Shown: positions 16,353 through 24,814 of the stretch, piece after piece
Layout of the letters: every line of letters begins with the position of its first letter
How positions within the stretch are numbered: the first letter of the stretch is position 1
DNA from: Cryptosporangium phraense
GTDB lineage: Bacteria > Actinomycetota > Actinomycetes > Mycobacteriales > Cryptosporangiaceae
Assembly (NCBI RefSeq): GCF_006912135.1
Contig: NZ_VIRS01000017.1
Location: 124,001-188,000 of the forward strand
Length of the DNA stretch: 64,000 nt
Direction of reading: 5' to 3'
Position numbers and translations under genes: made by a program
Notes under the pieces: model-generated
What the model was told of the DNA's origin: nothing
The model's database searches: none
Seen by the model: only the letters and a program-made list of their open reading frames with translations

Positions 16353-16841
16353 ATGCCGATGACGCTCGAGGGTCCGCTGGCCGATCGCGCCCGCTGGCAG
16401 GCCGACGCCTGCTCGGTCGGCAAGGCGATGGACGTCGTCGGGACGCGGTCGGCGATGTTGCTGATCCGGGAGGCGTTCTACGGCACGACCCGGTTCGACG
16501 ATTTCGCGAGCCGGGTCGGGATCACCGACGCGATCGCGGCCGCGCGGCTCAAGGAGCTGGTGGCGGCCGGGATCTTCGCCAAGCGGCCGTATCGGGAGCC
16601 GGGCCAGCGCACGCGGTACGAGTACGTGCTGACGGAGATGGGGCAGGATCTGCTGCCTGCGCTGCTCGCGTTGATGCGGTGGGGGGACCGGTATCTGCAG
16701 GAGGGTGGGGAGGGGCCGGTGGACGTCGTGGCGGCTGAGACCGGCGAGCCGGTCGAGGTTTCGCCGCGCACGTCGGAGGGGGTCGCGGTGGACGCGGACG
16801 CGCTGAAGGTCCGCCTCAATCGCCGGCGGGCGCCTCGCTAG
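16353..16841 (+). CDS. HxlR family transcriptional regulator
   Basis: 162-residue winged-helix protein. ADACSVGKAMDVVGTRSAML near residues 13-32, FDDFASRVGITDAIAAARLK near 50-69 and YEYVLTEMGQDLLPALLALM near 91-110 are typical HxlR features, including the conserved N-terminal cysteine that often acts as a redox or electrophile sensor. TAGCCT lies 7 nt before ATG 16353, supporting this start in a leaderless mRNA. It is divergent from, and probably regulates, the MFS exporter and thioesterase. The 3' end overlaps the convergent BTAD gene by 26 bp. Confidence 0.9.
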   Translation: MPMTLEGPLADRARWQADACSVGKAMDVVGTRSAMLLIREAFYGTTRFDDFASRVGITDAIAAARLKELVAAGIFAKRPYREPGQRTRYEYVLTEMGQDLLPALLALMRWGDRYLQEGGEGPVDVVAAETGEPVEVSPRTSEGVAVDADALKVRLNRRRAPR

Positions 16842-17313
16842 CGCTGCCTTCCCCGGAGGCGGGGCCGGCCGCGCCGGCCGGGCCGGCCGCTGGGGCTGGG
16901 CTCGCGACTAGCTCGCGGAGCGTGCGTCGGTGCCAGAGCACCAGGTCAGGCCCCGGGTTGATGCCGAGTTCGGCGACGAGCCGCTCGCGGTAGTGGTCGT
17001 AGCGCGACAAAGCTTCGTCCACCGGCTCGATACGGAGGAGCTCGAGCAGCACCTCTTCGTCCCGGGGTAGCTCGTCGACCAGCGCGCAGAGCAGCGGCAA
17101 CGCCTGCGCGGGCTCTCCCAGCCGGGCGAGCGCCAGCGCCCGGGCCCGCACCAGCACCCGGTGCACGCCCTCGGCGTTGGGCTCGGTCGACGGCTCGGTC
17201 GACCACAGCGCCAACCCGGCCTCGGCCGCGTCCAGTGCCGCGGCGGGGTTCCCGCCCGCCGCTTCCCGGTCGGCCGTGTCCGCCAACTCGTGCAGCCTCG
17301 CGAGGTCGATCAC
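16816..17313 (-). CDS. stand-alone BTAD/TPR-like protein (SARP regulator fragment)
   Basis: 165 residues, mostly helical. LVRARALALARLGEPAQALP, DELPRDEEVLLELLRIEPVD and RERLVAELGINPGPDLVLWH with RRTLREL match the bacterial transcriptional activator domain of SARP/AfsR regulators. The DNA-binding OmpR-like domain that normally precedes it is absent, and the upstream DNA gives no remnant on this strand. The C-terminal 25 residues are Ala/Gly/Pro-rich. TAGGCT 6 nt before GTG 17313 suggests an expressed leaderless gene rather than decay. It may be a partner or decoy of full-length SARPs, or a plain TPR adaptor. Confidence 0.65.
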   Translation of the reverse strand: MIDLARLHELADTADREAAGGNPAAALDAAEAGLALWSTEPSTEPNAEGVHRVLVRARALALARLGEPAQALPLLCALVDELPRDEEVLLELLRIEPVDEALSRYDHYRERLVAELGINPGPDLVLWHRRTLRELVASPAPAAGPAGAAGPASGEGSASEAPAGD

Positions 17314-17319
17314 GCCCCG

Positions 17320-17325
17320 AGCCTA
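17320..17325 (-). promoter_or_regulatory. -10 box (TAGGCT) of the BTAD-only gene
   Basis: On the minus strand TAGGCT lies 6 nt before the GTG start, giving the leaderless promoter pattern. Confidence 0.35.
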
Positions 17326-17390
17326 GCCCCGATGCCTGCGGCGACCCGTGGGAGGCATGGCTGGGGGCGTGAGCGGGAACCGCTCCGGAC

Positions 17391-18224
17391 GTGAGCGAGC
17401 ATCCGCGGAGCGCACCGAACCAGTCCGGCGTCTCCCTCGATCTCAGGGACAAGAAAGCGCTGGTCACCGGGTCTACCCAAGGCATCGGGCACGCGATCGC
17501 GCGCGGGTTGGCGTCGGCCGGGGCACAGGTCGTGGTCAACGGCCGGTCGGCCGACCGGGTCGACGCGGCCGTGAAGCAGATCCGGGCCGACGTCCCCGGG
17601 GCCGACGTCCGCGGCGCCGCGGCCGACGTCACGACCGCCGAGGGAGCCGACGCGGTCCGCGACGCAGTGCCCGACCTGGACATCCTCGTCAACAACCTGG
17701 GCATCTTCGGGGCGAAGCCCGTGCTCGAGATCGACGACGACGAGTGGCGCCGGTACTTCGACGTCAACGTGCTGTCCGGCGTCCGGCTGACCCGCACGTT
17801 CCTCCCCGGGATGATCGAGCGCGGCTGGGGCCGGGTGATGTTCATCAGCAGCGACTCGTCGGTGGTCACGCCGGTCGAGATGGTGCACTACGGCATGACG
17901 AAGACCGCGCTTCTGGCGGTGTCGCGCGGGTTCGCGAAGGCCGCGGCCGGCACCGGCGTGACCGTCAACTCGGTGATCGCCGGTCCGACCCACACCGGCG
18001 GCGTCGAGGACTTCGTCGCCGAGCTGGTCGGCGACGATCTGCCGTGGGATGAAGCACAGGCGCGATTCATGCGCGAGCACCGCCCGCAGTCGCTGCTCGA
18101 GCGGCTGATCGAGCCCGAGGAGATCGCCCATATGGTCACGTACCTCGCGTCCGACCTGGCGTCGGCCACCACCGGCGGCGCGGTACGCGTCGACGGCGGG
18201 TACGTCGACTCCATCCTGCCCTAG
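17391..18224 (+). CDS. short-chain dehydrogenase/reductase
   Basis: 277-residue NAD(P)-dependent oxidoreductase. The cofactor motif is VTGSTQGIGHAIARGL (TGxxxGxG) at about residues 25-40. NNLG is near 103, the catalytic Ser in FISSDSSVV and the YGMTK motif follow at about 145-167, and the C-terminus ends GGAVRVDGGYVDSILP. The Gln-Gly-Ile glycine motif and NGRS after beta 2 suggest NADPH preference. The substrate is unknown. It is 20 bp upstream of the STAND gene, but that gene has its own leaderless promoter. Confidence 0.9.
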   Translation: MSEHPRSAPNQSGVSLDLRDKKALVTGSTQGIGHAIARGLASAGAQVVVNGRSADRVDAAVKQIRADVPGADVRGAAADVTTAEGADAVRDAVPDLDILVNNLGIFGAKPVLEIDDDEWRRYFDVNVLSGVRLTRTFLPGMIERGWGRVMFISSDSSVVTPVEMVHYGMTKTALLAVSRGFAKAAAGTGVTVNSVIAGPTHTGGVEDFVAELVGDDLPWDEAQARFMREHRPQSLLERLIEPEEIAHMVTYLASDLASATTGGAVRVDGGYVDSILP

Positions 18225-18232
18225 CCCCGCCG

Positions 18233-18238
18233 TAGGCT
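18233..18238 (+). promoter_or_regulatory. -10 box (TAGGCT) of the DUF4062-STAND gene
   Basis: TAGGCT is followed by 6 nt and GTG 18245, with no ribosome-binding site, so the mRNA is probably leaderless. Confidence 0.45.
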
Positions 18239-18244
18239 GACGCA

Positions 18245-21034
18245 GTGCGCGTCTTCATCAGCAGCACGTCCGCCGAGTCGGCCGACTATCGGCGGGCCGC
18301 TCTCGAGGTCTGCCGCCGTCTCGGCGGCGAGCCGGTCGACGCCTACCTCACACCCGACCCCGCCGAACGGCGGGCCGCCCTGCGCCGCTGCGATCTCCTC
18401 GTGCTGCTGGTCGGGGCCGACTTCGGAGACGGGCCGGAAGGCACGCACGCCTCGTACCTGGAGCTCGAGTACGAGTGGGCGGCCGCGCGCGAGCGTCCCC
18501 GCGTGCTGCCGTTCGCGGTCGGCACGTCCCCGCGCGACAGCGACGTCGGCCGCTTCGCGATCGTCCTGCGCACCCGCCACGGGCTGACCGAGACGCGCAC
18601 CGTCCCGGAGTTCCGCGCCGCGCTGCTGCGCGCGCTCGCCCCCTACGCCGGGGATCCGGTCCCGGCCCCGACCGTGCCGGCTCCGCCGGCCTTCCACGCG
18701 GTCCCGCCGTACGCGGGCAGCGCTCCGTTCACCGGCCGGGCCGACGCGTTGGCGACGCTCGACGTGTGGGGACGCTCGTCCGACCCGGTGCTCGTGGTCG
18801 AGTCGATCGGCGGCATCGGCAAGAGTGCGCTGACCTGGCACTGGGCCCAGCACCGGGCGCCTACGGTCATCGACGGGCTGCAGGGCCGGTTCTGGTGGAG
18901 CTTCTACGGGCAGTCGGCGTCGATCGTCCGGTTCCTGCGCGAGGTGCTGGTCTACGTCTCCGGGCGGTCACGGGAGGACGTCGGCCGCCTCGGGCGCACC
19001 GAACTCACCGAGGAGGTGCTGGCCGCCTTACGCGAGCGGCCCTACCTGATCGTGCTCGACGGGTTCGAGCGCCTGCTCACCGCGTACCACCGGTTCGACC
19101 CGTCGAAGCTGCGCGACGAGGACGTCGAGCCGGCCCGGCGGTCGCTGATCGAGCCGCACGCCGACGAGGTGATCCGGGCGCTCTGCTCGGCCGGTCCGTC
19201 GAAGGTGCTGATGAGCACCCGGCTGATCCCCGACGTCGTGGCCGGTCGGTTCGGCCGCCGCGCGGACGGCATCGCCCACCTGCGGCTTCCCGGTCTCACC
19301 GACGACGACACGGCCGCGCTGCTCGAGCGGCTCGGCGTCGAGGGCGACGCGCGCGAGTTCTTCTCCGGCCTCGACAACCACCCGCTGCTCGTCGGCATCG
19401 TCGCCGGGCTGGCCCGCGAGCACCCGGGCGGTCTGGCGGGCTGGCTCGCCGACCCCGAGGGCGGCGCGGGCCTGGGCCCGGACGACAAGGCCGACGCCGG
19501 CCTCGGCCCGGACAAGGGCCTGGCGCAGCGTCGCGCCCGGCTGCTCGACATCGCGCTCGCCGCCGCCCCCGCCCCGCACCGCCAGTTGCTCGGCTGGATC
19601 TCCGTGTTGCCGGGTGCGGTCGACTGGCCGACGATGGAGGCGATCAACCCGTTCCGCCCCATGAACGCCCGGGAATGGGCCGAGGAAGGCGCCGACAACG
19701 CCGACGCCCGGCTCGACGTCGCCCTGACCGATCTCGAAGACCGCGGCCTGCTCTGGTGGGACCGCTCGGACAACACCTACGACCTGCACCCGATCGTCCG
19801 CGCGTACGTACACGACACGCTGGAGGCACCGGAGCGAGTGGCGGCCAACGAGCGGATCCGTGATCACTTCCAGGCCCTCCCGCAGGAGGACCCGGCCGCC
19901 GCCACCAGCGTCGAAGACCTGCGCCAGACCCTCACGCTGTTCTACTCCCTGGTCGGCGCCGGGCAGCTCGCCGAGGCCGGCGTGGTCTGGTCCCGCGGCC
20001 TCGGCGACCCGCTGCTGATGAACCTGGGCGCGGCCACCACGGTCGTCGAGCTGCTCTCGCCGCTGGCCGCGGACGGCAGCCGCGCGGTCCGGGCCGACCT
20101 GGCGATCGCCTACTTCCTGCTCGGCCAGTACACGGTCGCGACCGCGCAGGACACCTCGCTGCTCGCCGACGCGCTGCTCGCGCGCAACGCCGAGGCGGTG
20201 GTCCGGAGCCTGGCCCGGCTCGCCGTCGATCTGGCGGCCGGCGGCTCCGAGATCGCCGCGGCCCGCATCCTCGAGCTCTACGCCGAGGTCCGCGACGCGG
20301 CCGGCGGCGGGAGCGCCAAGGCCGATCCGTGGTTGCTCGGCGAGCGCGGGATCGCCGCGATCCGCTGCGGCCGCACCGAGGACGGTCTCGCGCTGCTCGA
20401 CGAGGCCGACGAGGTCGCTGCTGCGCAGCGTTACTACCTCGAGCCCGGCTCGGTCGCCTACTGGCGGTGCGTGGCCGCGTTCACGACCGGTTCGCTCACC
20501 GACGACCAGCTGGACGCCACCGAGGCGCTGTCCGCCGAGTGGCGGCACCGCCGCCGGATGGCCGAGCTGCGGGCCGAGTGGCTGCTCCGGTCCGGTCGTC
20601 ATGCGGACGCTCTGGAGGCCGACGCCGCCGTCGAGCGCTTCGACCGGGACGCCGGACGGGAGACGGCCCCGGCGACGAGCGCGTATCTGCTGGCTCGGCT
20701 AGGGCGTCGCGAGGAGGCCGAGGAAGCGGTGTCCGACGCGCTCGAGCGGCTCGCCGGGTTGCACGCGGCCGCGCGTCCGCACTGCCGGGTCGGGCGGGCG
20801 CTGCTCGCGCTCGACCGTCGCACCGAGGCCGCCGACCAGGCCTGGCTCGCGTACCGGCAGGCCTGGCGCGACGGGCCGCCGATGGCCGACGACCTGGCCC
20901 TGCGTGACGCCCGCGAGCTGCTGGCCGAGCTCGGCGAACCGGAGCCGGAGCTGACGCCGACCGACCCGGCCTCGGTGCGGGTGCCGCTGGAGAAAGAGGT
21001 CCAGGCGTTCGTGCGGCGCCTCGAGGAGCGCTAG
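18245..21034 (+). CDS. DUF4062-STAND ATPase-TPR protein, candidate defence or signalling NTPase
   Basis: 929 residues. The N-terminal 90 are a DUF4062 domain: MRVFISSTSAESADYRRAAL, then CDLLVLLVGADFG and HASYLELEYEWAAARERP. A NACHT/NB-ARC-like ATPase follows, with Walker A GGIGKSALTWHW at about 189-200, Walker B YLIVLDGFERLL at about 264-275 and a sensor-like KVLMSTRLIP near 320. After a winged-helix region (LLWWDRSDNTYDLHPIVRAY near 500-520), residues 560-920 are helical repeats of TPR type. This effector-switch-sensor order is that of STAND proteins, several of which are anti-phage (Avs and bNACHT types). No partner genes are present, so it would act alone. Activity is unproven. Confidence 0.85.
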   Translation: MRVFISSTSAESADYRRAALEVCRRLGGEPVDAYLTPDPAERRAALRRCDLLVLLVGADFGDGPEGTHASYLELEYEWAAARERPRVLPFAVGTSPRDSDVGRFAIVLRTRHGLTETRTVPEFRAALLRALAPYAGDPVPAPTVPAPPAFHAVPPYAGSAPFTGRADALATLDVWGRSSDPVLVVESIGGIGKSALTWHWAQHRAPTVIDGLQGRFWWSFYGQSASIVRFLREVLVYVSGRSREDVGRLGRTELTEEVLAALRERPYLIVLDGFERLLTAYHRFDPSKLRDEDVEPARRSLIEPHADEVIRALCSAGPSKVLMSTRLIPDVVAGRFGRRADGIAHLRLPGLTDDDTAALLERLGVEGDAREFFSGLDNHPLLVGIVAGLAREHPGGLAGWLADPEGGAGLGPDDKADAGLGPDKGLAQRRARLLDIALAAAPAPHRQLLGWISVLPGAVDWPTMEAINPFRPMNAREWAEEGADNADARLDVALTDLEDRGLLWWDRSDNTYDLHPIVRAYVHDTLEAPERVAANERIRDHFQALPQEDPAAATSVEDLRQTLTLFYSLVGAGQLAEAGVVWSRGLGDPLLMNLGAATTVVELLSPLAADGSRAVRADLAIAYFLLGQYTVATAQDTSLLADALLARNAEAVVRSLARLAVDLAAGGSEIAAARILELYAEVRDAAGGGSAKADPWLLGERGIAAIRCGRTEDGLALLDEADEVAAAQRYYLEPGSVAYWRCVAAFTTGSLTDDQLDATEALSAEWRHRRRMAELRAEWLLRSGRHADALEADAAVERFDRDAGRETAPATSAYLLARLGRREEAEEAVSDALERLAGLHAAARPHCRVGRALLALDRRTEAADQAWLAYRQAWRDGPPMADDLALRDARELLAELGEPEPELTPTDPASVRVPLEKEVQAFVRRLEER

Positions 21035-22098
21035 GACACTTCGTCGACCAGGCCCCAGCTCAGCGCGGTCGCCGCGTCCAGCCGCTGCCCCGACAGGCCC
21101 AGCCAGGCCGTGCGCTGGCGTCCGATCCGGCGGGGCAGGCTGACCGTCCCGCCGGCGCCGGGCACCAGGCCGAGGCCGACTTCGGGTAGCCCGATCGACG
21201 TGTCCGGGGCGGCGACGACCCGTCCGGCGAATGCCGGAAGCTCGATGCCCGCCCCGAGGCAGGCGCCGTGCAGGTGGGCGGTGGCGCGCGCCGAGGCGGT
21301 GTGCAGGAGCCGGGCCGGGCTGCGGGTCAGGCGGGTCAGGTGGGCTCGGGCCGGGTCGGGGCGGCTCCCGAATTCGTCCAGGTCGCCGCCCGCGCAGAAG
21401 TCGGGGCCGTCGCCGCGTAGCTCGATCGTGAGGTCCCGGTCGGCCACGGCCAGCGCGAAGGCTTCGGCCAGCGCGTCGCGCATCGGCGCGTCGAGCGCGT
21501 TTCGCCGCTGCGGCCTGGCCAGCGTGACGTGCAGAATGTCCCCGTCCCGCTCGATCCGAACCCGCTCAGGGCCGCGCTCCGGCGGCTGGGCCGGGCGGGA
21601 TGCTCGCCAGCTCGCGAACTCGGCGCCGGACTGGAGCGTGGAGTACGTGGCCGACTCGGCGACCAGCCCGGCCGGCACGTCCGGCCCCTCCGAGCCGCGC
21701 AGCAGCAGCGCGAGCGACGTCGCCGCGACCGGGTTCCGCTCGGCGACCGCGGTCAACGCCGAAAGCCTCCCGGCCACGTCGCCGGTCACGTACGGGCGCG
21801 CGGCCGACCCGTCGTCAGTGAGCAGAACGTCGCCCAGCAGGAGCGGGACGTGACCCGCGCCGTCGAAGACGGCCGGGTCGGGCACGAGCAGCACCACGAC
21901 CGTGGGCAGAGCCCGCAGGTCGACCGCGGACCGGCTCGGATCGACGATCGCGGCGAGCCCGGCCGCGGACGCGCCGTCCGGGACCTCGACGGCCAGCACC
22001 GGAACACCGAGCGCGGCCGAGAACGTCTCCGCGGCCTTGGGATCGCCGAGCGCGTCGAGCAGGTCGCGGACCCCCAGTGTCACGGCCGATCCGGTCAC
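21031..22098 (-). CDS. enoyl-CoA hydratase/isomerase family protein with N-terminal extension
   Basis: 355 residues. The crotonase domain occupies about 175-355: VTLARPQRRNALDAPMRDAL, the oxyanion loop DFCAGGDLDEFG, then CLGAGIELPAF and IGLPEVGLGLVPGAGGTVSL, in which both catalytic glutamates are kept. The first 170 residues are not standard; VAERNPVAATSLALLLRGS suggests a degenerate crotonase-like half. It probably hydrates or isomerises an acyl-CoA. The ATG overlaps the MarR stop by 4 bp, so MarR and this enzyme form one transcript. It converges with the STAND gene with a 4-bp overlap. Confidence 0.85.
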   Translation of the reverse strand: MTGSAVTLGVRDLLDALGDPKAAETFSAALGVPVLAVEVPDGASAAGLAAIVDPSRSAVDLRALPTVVVLLVPDPAVFDGAGHVPLLLGDVLLTDDGSAARPYVTGDVAGRLSALTAVAERNPVAATSLALLLRGSEGPDVPAGLVAESATYSTLQSGAEFASWRASRPAQPPERGPERVRIERDGDILHVTLARPQRRNALDAPMRDALAEAFALAVADRDLTIELRGDGPDFCAGGDLDEFGSRPDPARAHLTRLTRSPARLLHTASARATAHLHGACLGAGIELPAFAGRVVAAPDTSIGLPEVGLGLVPGAGGTVSLPRRIGRQRTAWLGLSGQRLDAATALSWGLVDEVS

Positions 22099-22595
22099 GA
22101 CGACCGCCGCCGGGCCCGGGGCGCGGCCGACCGGGGCGGATCCGTGCGCATGTGGTCGCGCACCCGGGTGAGCGCGTCGCCGAGCGCGCTGACCTCGGCC
22201 CGGCTCAACGGATCGATCAGCAGCCGCCGGACGACCGCGACGTGGCCGCTCAGCACGGTCTCGATCCGCTCCCGCCCCTCCGCGGTCAGGCTCACGGTCG
22301 TGCTGCGCTCGTCCTCCGGCGACGGCGCGCGCACGACCAGCCCGGCGTTCTCGAGCAGCCCCGCCTGGTAGGTCAGCCCGCTCCGGCTGACCACCAGGCT
22401 GTCGGCCAGGTCGGTCATCCGCAGCTGACCGCCGGGCGTCTCCCGCAGCGCCATCAAGACCTTGAACTGGACGTTGGTGAGCCCGCCGTCCGTGCGGAGC
22501 TGCTGGTCGACCGCGTGTTGGAGCAGGCTGCTGACTTCCATCAGCGCGAAGAACGCCCCGAGCTCGGTGGGGTCGAGGCGTTCGGGGCTCGTCAT
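22095..22595 (-). CDS. MarR family transcriptional regulator
   Basis: 166-residue winged-helix repressor. LTNVQFKVLMALRETPGGQL, RMTDLADSLVVSRSGLTYQA and the wing APSPEDERSTTVSLTAEGRE are typical MarR elements. ATG 22595 is preferred over an in-frame TTG at 22619 because the latter falls inside a probable operator. It is divergent from the MDR oxidoreductase gene, with two palindromes in between, and is co-transcribed with the crotonase gene. It most likely represses both directions until a phenolic or electrophilic ligand binds. Confidence 0.9.
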   Translation of the reverse strand: MTSPERLDPTELGAFFALMEVSSLLQHAVDQQLRTDGGLTNVQFKVLMALRETPGGQLRMTDLADSLVVSRSGLTYQAGLLENAGLVVRAPSPEDERSTTVSLTAEGRERIETVLSGHVAVVRRLLIDPLSRAEVSALGDALTRVRDHMRTDPPRSAAPRARRRSS

Positions 22596-22612
22596 ACCCG
22601 CAAATTCTACTT

Positions 22613-22663
22613 GCTTCAAATTCGAAGCGTGCTACGGTCGAGCCGTGCTTCGAAATCGAAGCA
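22613..22663. promoter_or_regulatory. two MarR operators around the divergent promoter
   Basis: GCTTCAAATTCGAAGC (22613-22628) and the perfect palindrome TGCTTCGAAATCGAAGCA (22646-22663) share GCTTCNAANTCGAAGC. Their centres are 34 bp apart, about three helical turns. TACGGT at 22633-22638 between them is the likely -10 of the oxidoreductase gene, so binding would block it. Confidence 0.7.
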
Positions 22664-22683
22664 TCTCACACCAGGAGGATCTC

Positions 22684-23589
22684 ATGAAGGCAGTGCGTTA
22701 CTCGACCTACGGCGACCCGTCGGTGCTGACCTACGAGGACGCTCCGCGTCCCGCGCCCGGGGAGGGCCAGGTGCTCGTGCGCACCGCGGCGACCACGTTC
22801 AACCCGGTCGACGCGGCGATCCGGGCCGGTTACCTGCGGGAGTCGTTCCCGCTGACGCTGCCGCAGATCCCGGGCATCGAGGTGGCCGGCACGATCGTCG
22901 AGATCGGACCCGGCGTCGACCGGTTCGCGGCCGGCGACGCGGTGATCGGGGCCTTACCGATGAACGCCGACGGAGCGTCGGCCGAGTTCGTGGTCGCGGC
23001 CGCCGAACTGCTCGCGAAGGCCCCGTCGAGCGTGGCCCTGGCCGACGCGGCCGCGCTGCCGGTCGGGGCACTGACCGCGCAGCAGGCGCTGTTCGAGCAC
23101 GCGGACCTGCGGGCCGGGCAGCGGGTGCTGATCAACGGCGCCGGGGGATCGGTCGGTGGCTTCGCCGTGCAGCTCGCGGGCGCCGCCGGGGCGCACGTGA
23201 TCGCGACCGCGAGCCCGCGCAGCGCCGACCGGGTCCGCCGCTACGGCGCCGACGAGGTGATCGACTACACGACGACGCCGGTCACGGACGTCGCCCCGGT
23301 CGACGTGGTGCTGAATCTGGTCGCGGCCCCGGCCGACGCGCTGGCCGGGCTGGTGGCCCCGGGCGGGGTGTTCGTCAGCGCGACCACGCCGGCGCCCGAG
23401 TCGGTCCGGAGCGTCCAGATGTACCTGCGCGCCGACGCGGCCCAGCTGGCCGAGCTGGCCGCCCAGGTCGACCGCGGTGCGCTGGAGATCTTCGTCGGTG
23501 ACCAGCGGCCGCTCCCGGAGCTGGCGTCGGTGCACGAGCAGGCCGCGGCCGGCAAGCTCCCGGCCGGCAAGATCGTGCTGATCCCCTGA
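22684..23589 (+). CDS. NADP-dependent oxidoreductase, quinone-reductase-like MDR
   Basis: 301 residues, medium-chain reductase without zinc ligands. MKAVRYSTYGDPSVLTYEDA opens the GroES-like part, and the NADPH-binding motif INGAGGSVGGFAVQLAGAAG is near 144-163, followed by HVIATASPRSADRVRRYGAD. The C-terminus ends AAGKLPAGKIVLIP as in QOR-type enzymes. AGGAGG at 22673-22678 supports ATG 22684. It is under the divergent MarR regulator and probably reduces quinones or reactive enones. The nearby crotonase may share the regulon. Confidence 0.9.
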   Translation: MKAVRYSTYGDPSVLTYEDAPRPAPGEGQVLVRTAATTFNPVDAAIRAGYLRESFPLTLPQIPGIEVAGTIVEIGPGVDRFAAGDAVIGALPMNADGASAEFVVAAAELLAKAPSSVALADAAALPVGALTAQQALFEHADLRAGQRVLINGAGGSVGGFAVQLAGAAGAHVIATASPRSADRVRRYGADEVIDYTTTPVTDVAPVDVVLNLVAAPADALAGLVAPGGVFVSATTPAPESVRSVQMYLRADAAQLAELAAQVDRGALEIFVGDQRPLPELASVHEQAAAGKLPAGKIVLIP

Positions 23590-23679
23590 AGGACGTCTAG
23601 GCTTGCCGACCGGCATCCTGGAGGATGATCTCGGACCGCTGCTCACGCTGGCTCTGGTGCGCAAACGCCGCCTGGTTCA

Positions 23680-24140
23680 GGTCGCCATCGACCTAGCGCT
23701 CGACGACGTTGCGCCCGGCCTTGTCCGCGATCACCCGATCCGGCCGGGTGCGTGGCCGGCCCGGCCCGAGCCGTGCGACCCGGATGCCGTCGGGCAGAGA
23801 CAGCAGCGGGGGGCTTTCGCCGGTTTGGCCCGGGGCGAGCAGGCTACGCATCGGCAAGCCGCGGCCGTCGACGGCGAGGTGAATCGTGGTGCTCGAGCCC
23901 CTGCGGGACCGCCCGGTCCCTCGCCGTCGACGCTGAAGGCTTCGACGTCGATCCCGCGGCCGGCCCTGAGGGCGCAGCCCCCTTTCCGCGCCCCGGCCGC
24001 GTGCTGAGGCGGCAGGAGGAGTGGAAACGGCCGGCGTCGCTGGTGGATGAGGTCGCCGCGCCGGACACGCCGGGGTCGCTCCATCGGCAGTGGCGGCTGG
24101 TCGCGTCACCCGATCGGCGTCGAGCACGAAATCCACGGAC
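23680..24140 (-). pseudogene. IS5-family transposase remnant
   Basis: Fragments of a DDE transposase remain on the minus strand in different frames: QHAAGARKGG near 24000, GRSRRGSSTTIHLAVDGRGL near 23890 and GRPRTRPDRVIADKA near 23715, followed by GRNVVER and an immediate stop. The region between IADKA and GRNVVER, normally about 40 residues, is missing. The frame changes and deletion leave no functional enzyme. Boundaries are approximate and no terminal inverted repeats were found. It separates the MDR gene from the two-component system. Confidence 0.75.
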
Positions 24141-24142
24141 AT

Positions 24143-24814
24143 CTAATTCCAGCGATACTCCAGTTCCGGCCGGCCGGCTCGGCCGTAGCGGGCGGCTCGC
24201 GTCACCAGGCCGGCCTCCGTCAGATGTTCCAGGTACCGCCGCGCGGTGATCCGAGACATCCCGAGATCCTCGGCCAGCTCACTCGCCGAGATCGGCGCCT
24301 CCGAGCTCCGCAGCGCCCCGGTCACCGCGTCCAGCGACTCCGGACTCATCCCCTTCGGCAGCGCGGTCTGGCCGCGGCCGTGCAGCAGCGCCAGCGCCCG
24401 GTCGACCTCATGCTGGCCGGCCAGCACGCCACCCCCGGCGACCTGGGCCCGGTAGGCCGCGTACTGCTCGAGCTTGTCGGCGAACGACCCGAACACGAAC
24501 GGCTTGATCAGATACTGGACGATCCCCAGCGACACCGCCGAGCGGACCGTGTTCAGGTCCCGGGCCGAGGTCACCGCGATCACGTCGGCCCGGTGCCCAC
24601 CGGCTCGCATCCGCCGGCAGACGTCGAGTCCGTGCAGGTCGGGCAGGTTCATGTCGAGCAGCACCAGGTCGACGTCCACCCGGCCCAGCTCGCGCAGCGC
24701 GTCGGCGCCGGTCAGCGCCGTCGCCGCGACCGAGAACCCGGGCACCCGGCGGACGTAGTCGGCGTGGGCGTCGGCCGCGATCGGGTCGTCCTCGACGACG
24801 AGCACCGGGATCAC
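24143..24814 (-). CDS. CitB/DcuR-type response regulator
   Basis: 223 residues. The receiver domain has MIPVLVVEDDPIAADAHADY, phospho-acceptor Asp54 in LVLLDMNLPD and VTSARD. A linker with YLIKPFVFGSFADKLEQY leads to a C-terminal helix-turn-helix (ISASELAEDLGMSRITARRY, then EAGLVTRAARYG) as in DcuR, DpiA and MalR. Its start overlaps the sensor kinase stop by 4 bp. With the divergent dctA it forms a C4-dicarboxylate sensing system. Confidence 0.92.
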   Translation of the reverse strand: MIPVLVVEDDPIAADAHADYVRRVPGFSVAATALTGADALRELGRVDVDLVLLDMNLPDLHGLDVCRRMRAGGHRADVIAVTSARDLNTVRSAVSLGIVQYLIKPFVFGSFADKLEQYAAYRAQVAGGGVLAGQHEVDRALALLHGRGQTALPKGMSPESLDAVTGALRSSEAPISASELAEDLGMSRITARRYLEHLTEAGLVTRAARYGRAGRPELEYRWN

